A DNA stretch of 49,090 nt from Planctomycetia bacterium (GCA_005799265.1 SYHD01000299.1:1-49090), one strand, 5' to 3'; positions 42,169 through 49,090 are shown, counted from the stretch's first letter. Notes: generated by a model from the sequence alone, not told the origin. A program made the numbers and translations.

Positions 42169-43497
42169 CTACACCACCATCTCCCCATTCCGCTCCGGCA
42201 ACCACGCCGGCCGCCGTGCCACCGCCTCGCGAATGCGGCGCACGACCTCCTCGTCCGTCGGATACGGCGACTTCAGCGCCGGCCGCAACGGCAGCGGGAT
42301 CTCGTCCATGCGATACGCGGTCCCGGGCGCGCTGATGCCGGTTGCCGCGGTCGTGATGTGGACGCGCGACAGCCGGCTCGTGTGCGTCACCTTCGGGTCC
42401 AGCGTGATCGTCGGGATGCGCGCGAGATGATCGATCGCGGGCTGCGGCATCGTCGCGCCGGGGTCGGCGCCGAGCACCAGGCAGGCGTCGTTGTCGCCGC
42501 GCACCAGAAGATCGACCGTCGAGAACTCGCCGGGGTTGAATCTTGGATAGCCGCGGCACAGGTTGACGCCGAACGGGTAGCCCGTGGTGTAGCGCATCAC
42601 CACGTCGGCACCGGTGACGTTGCCGTGGCCGCGCATCGGCATGGCGACGAACTTCGTGAACGCGTTCATCTCGGCCGCCAGCATCAGGACGCCCGCGGAG
42701 TTCATGTGTTTGCCGCGCGTCATCGACAGGCCCATGCCGAAGAAGATGACGCCGAAGCGGGCGGCCTTCATCATGGCGACGAGTTCTTCGAGTTTACTCA
42801 GCGGCAAGCCGGTCTCGGCGACCATGGCTTCGTTGACGCGCTGGTTCTTGATGAGCGCGCGCAGGATGCCGATCAGTTCGAAGTCCTTGCCGGGCCGAAT
42901 CTGCAGGAACACGTCGGCCGCCTTGGCGCTGGGCGTCTCGCGGATATCGACGAGGACCATCGTGCGGTCCTTACGGCCATTGGGCGTGAACTTGCCTTTT
43001 TGCGTGAGGCTGTACTTCGTGAAGTGGCGGGGATGGCATTCGGCGGGATTGCCGCCCCAGTAAATCATGAAGTCGGCCCGATTCTTGACTTCGCCGAGCG
43101 TGCAGGTCACCTTGCCGCCCAACTGGGCGGCGATTTCGGTTGGCCCGTGTCAGAGCGAGGTATGGCTATCGACGACGCCGCCGATCAATTCGGCCAGCGC
43201 CACCGCCTCCCGTTGGGCCTCGCAGGTGATGTTGCTCATGCCATAGACGAGCGGCATGTTCGCGTTGAGCAGATAATCGGCGGCGGCTTCGACGGCGTCA
43301 TCGACGGTCGCGGGATGGCCGTCGATCAGCGCGTCGGGATAGAGATGCTCGGCGGTGTGATTCTTGAACCAGCTTTCGCCGAGGCTGCATGCGCGTTTCG
43401 TTTCGACGATGCGGATTTCGTCGGCGTGCAGCTCGATGTCGTCGCACACGCAGCCGCAGAAAGTGCAGGTGGCGTTTTTGACTATGGTCAAGGTCAT
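42169..43497 (-). CDS. fhcB: Formylmethanofuran dehydrogenase-type subunit B, predicted selenoprotein (in-frame UGA = Sec116)
   Basis: The gene is one open frame of 442 residues if the single in-frame TGA at 43150-43152 is read as selenocysteine. The N-terminus has a 4Fe-4S site (CTFCGCVCDD, with a later Cys in TKRACSLGES). TGA falls in SHTSL-U-HGPTEIAAQLGG, where FwdB/FmdB and formate dehydrogenases have the Cys or Sec that binds Mo or W (x-HGP). The remainder continues with family segments ADFMIYWGGNPAECHPRHF and YPFGVNLCRGYPRFNPGEFS. A hairpin with a GU tip follows the TGA. Without recoding, the 115-residue and ~318-residue halves would be a pseudogene. Partner genes are fhcA and the D subunit. 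Confidence 0.9.
43114..43152 (-). promoter_or_regulatory. Candidate bacterial SECIS element in fhcB
   Basis: On the minus strand the TGA (43152-43150) is followed by 18 nt and then an 18-nt hairpin, GCCGCCCAGTTGGGCGGC (43131-43114). It is an 8-bp perfect stem with a GU tip, or 7 bp with an AGUU loop. A G near the start of the loop, about 26 nt after UGA, fits the general form of bacterial SECIS elements. In E. coli fdhF the tip is also GU and the codon context is also UGA-His-Gly-Pro. Confidence 0.7.
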
Positions 43498-43509
43498 GGA
43501 TCAATCCTT

Positions 43510-43559
43510 GTTTAGCCGCGGTTCGCAGAACCGCGCTGGCCTTCGCTCCACGGCTAAAC
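43510..43559. repeat. GTTTAGCC...GGCTAAAC palindromic element, copy 2
   Basis: Outer arms GTTTAGCCG (43510-43518) and CGGCTAAAC (43551-43559) are perfect. An inner hairpin is CGCGGTTC-GCA-GAACCGCG. It lies just upstream of fhcB. It is the same family as 25528-25578. Confidence 0.8.
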
Positions 43560-43604
43560 GTCCCTGGTTGATTGTTCGCCCGGACCGGACGGCACCGTGA
43601 ACGT

Positions 43605-43754
43605 TCAGCCAAGCACACGCCCATGGCAACTGCCGCGCACGCGGCGCGGCATGTAACGGCCGGGAGCGATTTCCTCCCACGCCGAGACCACGTCGTCGGT
43701 CGGCGCATCCAGCGTGCCATCGGGGCCGAGGATTTCGGGTTCACTCGAGTTCAT
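43605..43754 (-). CDS. 49-aa protein in the C1 operon (hypothetical)
   Basis: The small ORF starts ATG 43754 with GGAG 6 nt upstream and ends TGA 43605-43607. The sequence is acidic first (MNSSEPEILGPDGTLDAPTD, DVVSAWEEIAPG) and basic last (RYMPRRVRGSCHGRVLG), with one Cys. It sits between the D and B subunit genes on the same strand, flanked by palindromic repeats. It may be a small subunit or assembly factor. I recall similar short C-termini near planctomycete fhc genes but cannot verify this. Confidence 0.6.
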   Translation of the reverse strand: MNSSEPEILGPDGTLDAPTDDVVSAWEEIAPGRYMPRRVRGSCHGRVLG

Positions 43755-43766
43755 CGGACACTCCAG

Positions 43767-43793
43767 CGCGGATCTACGATCCGCGGCTAAACG
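43767..43793. repeat. Half GTTTAGC element that supplies the D-subunit stop codon
   Basis: GCGCGGATC (43767-43775), TAC and GATCCGCG (43779-43786) form a hairpin that runs into GCTAAAC (43787-43793). On the minus strand GTTTAGC contains the TAG that ends the D-subunit gene (43787-43789). Confidence 0.65.
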
Positions 43794-44122
43794 GGTTCGA
43801 CTTCGACTTCCCAGCCCTTCGACGTCGGCATGCCGGTTCCGTCGGTGGTCTGTCCCATGAGTTTGCACGTCGGCGGGCCGTAAGCGACGAAGATGATGCC
43901 GGGCGGGACTTTGCCTTCCTTGCAGTGGAAGACCGCTTCGCCGTTGTCGGAGCGGACGCGAACGTCCGTCCCCGCCGTGATGCCGGCTTCCTTCAAATCG
44001 TCCACGTTCATGAAGATGGTGGTGACGATCGCGAGATACTCCGGCGAATCCTTGCCGATGTTGATCTGCTGACCCTGCTTGGTCGTGCGTCCCGCGTTCA
44101 TGAGATAGCGTTTTGCCGCCAT
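43787..44122 (-). CDS. fwdD: Formylmethanofuran dehydrogenase-type subunit D (molybdopterin dinucleotide-binding)
   Basis: This 111-residue protein resembles FwdD/FmdD: LMNAGRTTKQGQQINIGKDS, AIVTTIFMNVDDLKEAGI, TDVRVRSDNGEAVFHCK and the conserved end GIIFVAYGPPTCKLMGQTTD plus GTGMPTSKGWEVEVEPV. The family forms the beta-barrel that holds the molybdopterin dinucleotide next to subunit B. The ATG at 44122 follows a G-rich ribosome site. It is the first gene of the minus-strand C1 cluster seen here. Its presence implies that a metal-pterin cofactor is actually used. Confidence 0.88.
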   Translation of the reverse strand: MAAKRYLMNAGRTTKQGQQINIGKDSPEYLAIVTTIFMNVDDLKEAGITAGTDVRVRSDNGEAVFHCKEGKVPPGIIFVAYGPPTCKLMGQTTDGTGMPTSKGWEVEVEPV

Positions 44123-44282
44123 CAAGCCCCCTTCATGGATGTATCGAACGATTACCTAGTGTTAGTTTAGCGGAAGCCGGGCGACCATGCAAGCGGCCGC
44201 GGATTTGTTGGACACGCCGCAGTCGTCAGACTACGATACAAAAACCTAATCGCGCGAATCTTCCTCCGACGAACGGCTAACC

Positions 44283-45233
44283 TTGACCTCGTTCATCACA
44301 TGCCCCGGTTGCAAGCACAAACTGACGTTGCCAGAGAGCTACGTCGGGCAGGTCGTGACGTGTCCACAATGCGCTCTTGATTTCGAGGCGCAGAAGGAAG
44401 CCACGCTCGCGCTGGACGTGGATCCCAGGCCCGTCATCGCGCCGCCCAAACCCGCGAACCCGCTGCCGTCGCTGCCGGAGCCGCCACTGCAATCGGCATA
44501 CGCCCCCATCAGCAATCCGACAGCGCGGGCGGCGCCGGTTCCGTCAATCTACTGCATCGAGTGCGGCGTGAAGTTCGCGAAGACCGAAGATTCATGTCCC
44601 GCCTGCGGCCTCTCCGTGCATGACATGCTTGAGGAGCGGCTGCCTGAGCGCCGCCGGCCGCGCTGGCGGGTACTGCCGCCCATGAGCAATATGTTGGCGG
44701 TCGTCGGCGCCGTCCTCATTCCGCTGGCGCTGATGTTTTTTGTCAGCGGTCCGCTCGTCCACGAATTGGTTGGGTTGCACAAACGATGGATCGGCGCAGT
44801 GGCCTTCGTCATCGGCTGTATCGCCGGCGGCGTGACCGTGTTTGCATTCCTGGTCTGCTCAATAATGTGGCTCTATCAAGCGTGGCGGCTGGTCGCGCGC
44901 GGCGATGAAGACTTTTCGCCCGGCTTGAAGATCGGCCTGCTCTTTGTGCCGGTCTTCAATCTTTACTGGATGTTCATCGTGATCCCCGGCCTGTCCACGG
45001 CAATCCAGGACGAGCTGCGCTATCTCGCTCCCGCGCGCACGCACAACACAGGCTGGGTGCCCGGACTTATCGCATGCATCTTCATGCTGATCCCGTATTT
45101 TCAGCCTGTCGCCGTGTGCATGTTCATCGCCTGGATGCTGATGGCCAACAACGCGCTGCAACGCCTCATCCGTTATCATGAACGGCTGCGCGAGGAAGCC
45201 GAGCCGGATCGAACGAACGTACAGAGCGAGTGA
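44283..45233 (+). CDS. Zinc-ribbon membrane protein (hypothetical)
   Basis: The 316-residue protein begins with a zinc ribbon (CPGCKHKLTLP ... VTCPQCALDF), a proline-rich linker and a second ribbon (IYCIECGVKFAK ... SCPACGLSVHD). Three or four membrane helices follow (MLAVVGAVLIPLALMFFVSG, GGVTVFAFLVCSIMWLYQAW, IGLLFVPVFNLYWMFIVIPG). The C-terminal part resembles the DUF4328-like membrane region seen after zinc ribbons in planctomycetes. The start is TTG at 44283; no ATG lies upstream of the ribbon. Function unknown. Confidence 0.8.
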   Translation: MTSFITCPGCKHKLTLPESYVGQVVTCPQCALDFEAQKEATLALDVDPRPVIAPPKPANPLPSLPEPPLQSAYAPISNPTARAAPVPSIYCIECGVKFAKTEDSCPACGLSVHDMLEERLPERRRPRWRVLPPMSNMLAVVGAVLIPLALMFFVSGPLVHELVGLHKRWIGAVAFVIGCIAGGVTVFAFLVCSIMWLYQAWRLVARGDEDFSPGLKIGLLFVPVFNLYWMFIVIPGLSTAIQDELRYLAPARTHNTGWVPGLIACIFMLIPYFQPVAVCMFIAWMLMANNALQRLIRYHERLREEAEPDRTNVQSE

Positions 45234-45391
45234 TACACACAATAGCCCGCCGATTTCAATGTTCGCGGGTGATCCGCCGCGCAAACCCGCTCCGCTCAAA
45301 CTCACAGGCATGGTTCGGCGCGGAGGGATTTGCCGGAATGATCATTTAAGGGAGATTTGTTTGGCGCTCGCACGACGCCTCGCGAACGCAT

Positions 45392-46765
45392 TCAGTCATC
45401 CAGTTCGAAATGTCGCAGAATCCGATCGCGAATCGCCGCCTGCATTATCCCTGTTTCATCGGGAATGGGGCCAGATCCGATGAACACCGGACGATCGAGC
45501 GGCTCGTCGATCGCCAGACCATGACTCCCTTTGACGAGGCTCGCATCGAGCGGAATCACATCGACGAGCGTACGCAATCCGAGTTTCTTAAGCATCACTT
45601 TCGTGACCGCGCGCCCCATCGGCCACAATAGCTGCGGGTCAAAGAACAGCTCGCAGGGATCGTAACCTGGCTTGCGATGGATATCGACCGTACGGGCATA
45701 ATCGGGCGCAACGGCATCGTCGAACCAGAACGGATACGCGAACCAGGCGTTCCGATTCGCGAGCACGATGAGGTCCCCTGCCCTATCGTGATCCAACCCG
45801 ATCTCCGCGCGTTCCGCGCCGACGAGAACGCGCGCGACGCCGGTTTGTACGACGATCAGCTCACGCAGTTCGGCGCAGTTCGCCAAATTCTTCACATAGA
45901 TGTGGGCAATCTGATGATCGCAAACCGCGAACGCTCGGCTCGCAAACGTCTCCAACTGCTCGCCAAACGGACCATCGCGAGCAATGAGCCATCCTTTTTC
46001 ACGCAGAAGTCGATTGATGTAAATCGGCTGATCCACGTCCACATGCGTGTACTCGTTCACGACCCACACGGCCGCACCGACCTTCTTCGCGGCATCTAAT
46101 ATGGGTTCGCAGGCCGCATCGAGCTCGCCGACGATCTTCTTCCAATCGCAATGCTTGGGCCCAACGCGCTGCGGCTCATAATCCAGATGCGGCAGATAGA
46201 CGAGCGTCAAATCGCGCGGCGGATCACAGTCCAAAATTGATTCTGCGGCGCAGCGTGCGATCCATTCCGTGCATGGCAACCCCGCTTTCGGTCCCCAGAA
46301 ACTCGGGAACGGGAACTTGCCTAGCTTCTGCACCATCCAGGTCGCCCATTCGTCGGGATAGCTGAGTACGTCGAACGCCTTGCCGCCGTCAGCGCCATAG
46401 TGCGGCTTGGGCGTCACGGCGAGATGAACGGCCGCGCCTTGATTGAACCACCAGAACAATTTTGCGGCGCGGAGACCGTGCTTGCCGAGCGTGGCGTAGA
46501 CCGGCTCCGCTTGAATGAGCCGATTTGATTGCTGCCAGAAGCGCACGTCCATGGTATCGCGATAGAGCCAGCCGTTGCCGACGATACCGTGCTCATTCGG
46601 CAGTTTGCCCGTGAGCATCGACGCTTGGGCCGTGCAGGTAACCGCGGGGAGCACTTCGGAGAGTGGCCGCGACCATCGGCTCAGCGCGAGCGCGTTCAGT
46701 CGCGGCGCCAAGGGGAGGAGACGCGAGGTGAGGCCGACGGTGTTGAGGATGACGAGGGGTTGCAT
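45392..46765 (-). CDS. Type I phosphodiesterase/nucleotide pyrophosphatase-like protein (EboF-like?)
   Basis: This 457-residue cytoplasmic protein has the alkaline-phosphatase-superfamily fold. MQPLVILNTVGLTSRLL replaces the usual metal-binding xVDGL. The nucleophile loop PAVTCTAQASMLTGKLPNEH is followed by GIVGNGWLYRD. The later motifs are LVYLPHLDYEPQRVG and VWVVNEYTHVDVDQP, where SDHGM-type ligands are expected. Several metal ligands are therefore altered. I recall such variants among phosphodiesterases of ebo-type clusters, but no ebo genes are visible here. Activity is uncertain. Confidence 0.85.
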   Translation of the reverse strand: MQPLVILNTVGLTSRLLPLAPRLNALALSRWSRPLSEVLPAVTCTAQASMLTGKLPNEHGIVGNGWLYRDTMDVRFWQQSNRLIQAEPVYATLGKHGLRAAKLFWWFNQGAAVHLAVTPKPHYGADGGKAFDVLSYPDEWATWMVQKLGKFPFPSFWGPKAGLPCTEWIARCAAESILDCDPPRDLTLVYLPHLDYEPQRVGPKHCDWKKIVGELDAACEPILDAAKKVGAAVWVVNEYTHVDVDQPIYINRLLREKGWLIARDGPFGEQLETFASRAFAVCDHQIAHIYVKNLANCAELRELIVVQTGVARVLVGAERAEIGLDHDRAGDLIVLANRNAWFAYPFWFDDAVAPDYARTVDIHRKPGYDPCELFFDPQLLWPMGRAVTKVMLKKLGLRTLVDVIPLDASLVKGSHGLAIDEPLDRPVFIGSGPIPDETGIMQAAIRDRILRHFELDD

Positions 46766-46872
46766 CGGCAGAATCCTATGCGATCAGAGCAACCATTGCA
46801 AGGAACGATCTCATTTGGTCTTGGCTGCACTCGTCGGCGTTGGTAGGCTTGGATGGGGAATGGAGTCATTGC

Positions 46873-47484
46873 ATGAAGAACCACGTCGCTGCCTTGATAC
46901 TATTGACTACTGCCGTTCAACCGAGTGCGACGCAGCCTGCCCGCGACAAGCCCATCGAGCATGTCGGCGAAATCATCATCATCGGCAACACGATTAGCCA
47001 GGATCGCGTCATTCGTGAGGCGCTGGGCTTCTATCCCGGCCAGGTTCTCGATCGCAGCAAGCTCCAGATCGCCGAGAAAAAGCTCGCAAACTTGGGGATC
47101 TTCAAAGTAGATCCCGTGATGAAGATACGACCGACGGTGCAAGAGCTCAAGTCGCCGGGACCGTACAAGGACCTCCTCGTGAAGGTCGAGGAAACCTCGA
47201 CACGACGATGGAAGCTCGAACCGGGTGTCAACGTCCTTGGTCAGCCCATCGTTCGGCTCCTGGTGGAAGAGCGCAACTTCGATCCATGTCGATTCCCGGC
47301 TACGCTCGACGACATCATCGAGGAACGCATCTTCCGCGGCGGAGGCCAAGAGGCGAGATTCGAGGTCGTTCGCTTGAATCTGACGCAGCTTTACATCGAA
47401 CTCTTCGTGAACAATCCGCTCGACTTGGCGCTCGCGCAGGTTGTCCGTGGATTTCTTCGTTCGGTCTCGGTAAGCTGTAAGTAG
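46873..47484 (+). CDS. Truncated BamA-like protein: one POTRA domain and start of barrel
   Basis: The 203-residue product has a signal peptide (MKNHVAALILLTTAVQPSA) and a POTRA domain (HVGEIIIIGNTISQDRVIRE, FYPGQVLDRSKLQIAEKKLA, NLGIFKVDPVMKIRP). It then enters the first barrel region (VRLLVEERNFDPCRFPATLD, IFRGGGQEARFEVVRLNLTQ) and stops at SVSVSCK. BamA/Omp85 proteins usually exceed 600 residues, so most of the beta-barrel is missing. It is probably a remnant. The antitoxin gene starts 27 nt later. Confidence 0.8.
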   Translation: MKNHVAALILLTTAVQPSATQPARDKPIEHVGEIIIIGNTISQDRVIREALGFYPGQVLDRSKLQIAEKKLANLGIFKVDPVMKIRPTVQELKSPGPYKDLLVKVEETSTRRWKLEPGVNVLGQPIVRLLVEERNFDPCRFPATLDDIIEERIFRGGGQEARFEVVRLNLTQLYIELFVNNPLDLALAQVVRGFLRSVSVSCK

Positions 47485-47511
47485 GAATTGGTTACGATCG
47501 GGAGGTGCCAC

Positions 47512-47760
47512 ATGGTAGTCCGCGGACATGTGAAAAACGGCGTTATTGTCCTCGATGGCGGCGCCCGACTGCCCGAGGGACAAGAGGTTTCGGTAACGGT
47601 TGCCACACGCGTTCCCGGCTCGGCACAAAAATACTACGTCTCGCCAGAACGGAAAGAAGCCATTTTGAGCTTGATAGGCATCTGGAAGACCGACAATCCG
47701 CCGAGCGACGAAGAGGTCGAGAAAATCATCGACGAAGCGCGAATGAAGAAGTACGGCTGA
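47512..47760 (+). CDS. Antitoxin, DUF104/AF2212-like or AbrB-like
   Basis: This 82-residue protein has N-terminal HVKNGVIVLDGGARLPEGQE and VSVTVATR, the beta-hairpin pattern of DUF104/AF2212-like and related antitoxins. The C-terminal helix (PSDEEVEKIIDEARMKKYG) is the usual toxin-binding tail. ATG 47512 is preferred over GTG 47488 as the conserved start. It is followed by an overlapping PIN toxin gene. Confidence 0.8.
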   Translation: MVVRGHVKNGVIVLDGGARLPEGQEVSVTVATRVPGSAQKYYVSPERKEAILSLIGIWKTDNPPSDEEVEKIIDEARMKKYG

Positions 47761-48200
47761 TACGAGTATTGCTCGACACCAATGTAATGTTGGACGCGAT
47801 GGTACAACGCGCGCTTTGGTGCAAGGATGCCGACGATATCCTGCGCGCCCTATCGCAAGGGCAAGTCGAATGTGCCGCGACAACACTCTCCTTGGCGACC
47901 AGCTTCTATGTCGGTCGAAAAGCGGTTGGAACCACAGCCGCTCGGACTGGCGTGCGAAATTACATGATGGCTCTTGAGATCCTCGCCATCGACAAACAAA
48001 CGCTGCTCGACGCCGACGTCATGCCCGGTTCCGATTTCGAGGACAATATTCTCATCGCGGCGGCAGTCACGGCGACGGTTGAAGCCATTGTCACGCGCAA
48101 TCCCGCCGATTTCGCCCACTCGCCGATTCCAGTGCTCGAACCTGTCGAACTCTTGAAGCGCCTGCAAGGCTCAGGACCAATGCCTCCCATCACACCATAG
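47757..48200 (+). CDS. PIN-domain toxin (VapC-like)
   Basis: This 147-residue PIN nuclease has IRVLLDTNVMLDAMVQRALW (first Asp), an acidic/helix core and DFEDNILIAAAVTATVEAIV with the second Asp pair, then TRNPADFAHSPIPVLEP. The beta-1 strand (IRVLLDTN) is complete only if translation begins at CTG 47757, overlapping the antitoxin stop (CTGA). The next start codon, TTG 47769, would cut the strand. RNA cleavage by a PIN fold is the family role. Confidence 0.85.
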   Translation: MIRVLLDTNVMLDAMVQRALWCKDADDILRALSQGQVECAATTLSLATSFYVGRKAVGTTAARTGVRNYMMALEILAIDKQTLLDADVMPGSDFEDNILIAAAVTATVEAIVTRNPADFAHSPIPVLEPVELLKRLQGSGPMPPITP

Positions 48201-48303
48201 CTTTCCCAAATCAGCGCCAGGCTGTTCGAGCACCTTGAGCAGCCGTCGTCAATCCGTATACTTTCCTCAATTGTCAAGCAAAATCTCCTCACAGGAACCT
48301 GAA

Positions 48304-49090
48304 ATGGCCAAGCATGTTTATTCCTTCGGCGGCAAGACGGCGGACGGCGACGGCAAGATGAAAGAACTTCTCGGCGGCAAGGGGGCAAACCTCGCCGAGA
48401 TGTGCAAGATCGGCATCCCGGTCCCGCCCGGCTTCACCATCACCACCGAAGTCTGTGCCGCCTATTACGATCACGGCAAGAAGATCCCCGAAGACGCCAT
48501 TCCGCAGATCAACGACGCCCTCGCCAAGATGGAAACTCTTGCGGGCAAGAAGTTCGGCGATCCCACGGACCCGTTGCTCGTCTCCGTCCGCTCCGGCGCC
48601 GCCCTGTCCATGCCCGGCATGATGAACACTATCCTCAACCTCGGCCTCACCGATGCCAGCGTCGAAGGTTTGGCGAAAAAAACCGGCAACACCCGCTTCG
48701 CTTACGACAGCTATCGCCGCGTCATCGACATGTTCGGCTCCACCGCGATGGGCGTCGAGCACGAGGAATTTGAACACGAAATCTCCAAGCTCAAGGCGGA
48801 GAAGAAGGTCAAGCTCGACACCGACCTCAACGTCGATGACCTCAAGGAACTCGTGAAACGCTATAAAGCGGTCTACAAGAAACACGTCGGCGACGATTTC
48901 CCGCAAGATCCCAAGAAGCAACTCATGTTGTCCATCAACGCCGTCTTCAATTCCTGGAACGGCAATAAGGCGATCCAGTATCGCCGCATCGAACGCACCG
49001 GCGCGAAGCTGCGTGGCCTCGTCGCGGCGAGCGCGCCCCCCGCGGAGGTCTCGACGCAGGCGTACGACGTGGTCGACACCAGGCACCGCC
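48304..49090 (+). CDS. ppdK: Pyruvate phosphate dikinase, N-terminal part (3' truncated)
   Basis: The nucleotide-binding domain of PpdK is clear: YSFGGKTADGDGKMKELLGG, KGANLAEMCKIGIPVPPGFT, LLVSVRSGAALSMPGMMNTI and INAVFNSWNGNKAIQYRRI. The enzyme interconverts pyruvate and PEP with ATP and Pi. The gene runs off the window; the full protein is ~880-900 residues. From ~48991 the sequence (RTGAKLRGLVAASAPPAEVS and beyond) no longer matches the expected IxGLLGTAVNVQxMVFGN continuation and is more GC-rich, so the last 100 bases may be an assembly error. Confidence 0.93.
   Translation, partial: MAKHVYSFGGKTADGDGKMKELLGGKGANLAEMCKIGIPVPPGFTITTEVCAAYYDHGKKIPEDAIPQINDALAKMETLAGKKFGDPTDPLLVSVRSGAALSMPGMMNTILNLGLTDASVEGLAKKTGNTRFAYDSYRRVIDMFGSTAMGVEHEEFEHEISKLKAEKKVKLDTDLNVDDLKELVKRYKAVYKKHVGDDFPQDPKKQLMLSINAVFNSWNGNKAIQYRRIERTGAKLRGLVAASAPPAEVSTQAYDVVDTRHR

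Noticed and set aside
42169-43497. fhcB as a pseudogene split by a nonsense mutation
   Set aside because: Both halves are conserved without other lesions, the stop is UGA rather than UAA or UAG, it lies exactly at the Cys/Sec metal-ligand position, and a SECIS-like hairpin follows.
41665-43515. 616-codon open frame on the plus strand across the toxin-antitoxin and fhcB region
   Set aside because: It is antisense to well-supported genes, has no family motif, and is a by-product of GC-rich codon bias.

Overview
The window looks like part of a Planctomycetota chromosome, probably a metagenome-type contig. The support is family content. There are three planctomycete-type cytochrome/DUF1549/DUF1553 (PSD1) proteins, four Tat-exported DUF1501 proteins, a two-domain TIGR03067 protein and a secreted protein with the planctomycete N-terminal LEPLE motif. 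FHA/kinase-fold genes, PQQ-type propeller proteins and bacterial formylmethanofuran dehydrogenase-type C1 genes are also present. The DNA is GC-rich and scattered with small palindromic repeats. The first gene (der) and the last gene (ppdK) run off the ends. The last ~100 bases no longer look like the ppdK family, so that end may be chimeric.

Layout. 1-5088: der, two DUF4287-type genes, a CorA-like transporter, and a divergent FHA/kinase-fold protein lacking the catalytic Asp. 5200-12338, all minus strand: PSD1, DUF1501, SGNH hydrolase, B3/B4-domain protein and queG, the last two overlapping by ATGA. 12581-19244: a 38-aa basic ORF, DUF1501, DUF29, a Tat Gfo/Idh oxidoreductase, a surface-type protein with an exact 11-residue repeat, a MITE-like element and a TIGR03067 protein. 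19245-32146: PSD1 with a LamG-type tail, secreted and PQQ proteins, DUF1326, a second CorA, and a PSD1 / 28-aa Cys-His ORF / DUF1501 operon. 32189-34496: an HNH gene carrying an in-frame foldback element, and a DUF433-type toxin-antitoxin pair bracketed by two copies of a ~300-bp aspartyl-protease fragment. 34598-39331: a PQQ protein, tandem AIM24 genes and another DUF1501. 39457-44122, minus strand: a formylmethanofuran dehydrogenase-type cluster (D subunit, 49-aa ORF, B subunit, an inserted three-gene toxin-antitoxin cassette, A subunit). 44283-49090: a zinc-ribbon membrane protein, a phosphodiesterase-like protein, a truncated BamA-like gene, an antitoxin/PIN pair and ppdK.

The most important observation is in the C1 cluster. 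The B-subunit gene is split by one in-frame UGA exactly where the family has its metal-binding Cys (x-HGP). A perfect 8-bp hairpin with a GU tip lies 18 nt downstream, as expected for a bacterial SECIS element. Read through, the gene encodes a 442-residue selenoprotein. It also keeps N-terminal Fe-S cysteines and sits next to a molybdopterin-binding D subunit. This suggests a redox-active Mo/W formylmethanofuran dehydrogenase rather than only the formyl hydrolase complex of methylotrophic bacteria.

A second theme is invasion of genes by small palindromic or tandem repeats that keep the reading frame (queG, HNH, two DUF1501 genes) or supply a stop codon (the D-subunit gene). I saw no tRNA, rRNA, CRISPR array or complete insertion sequence.
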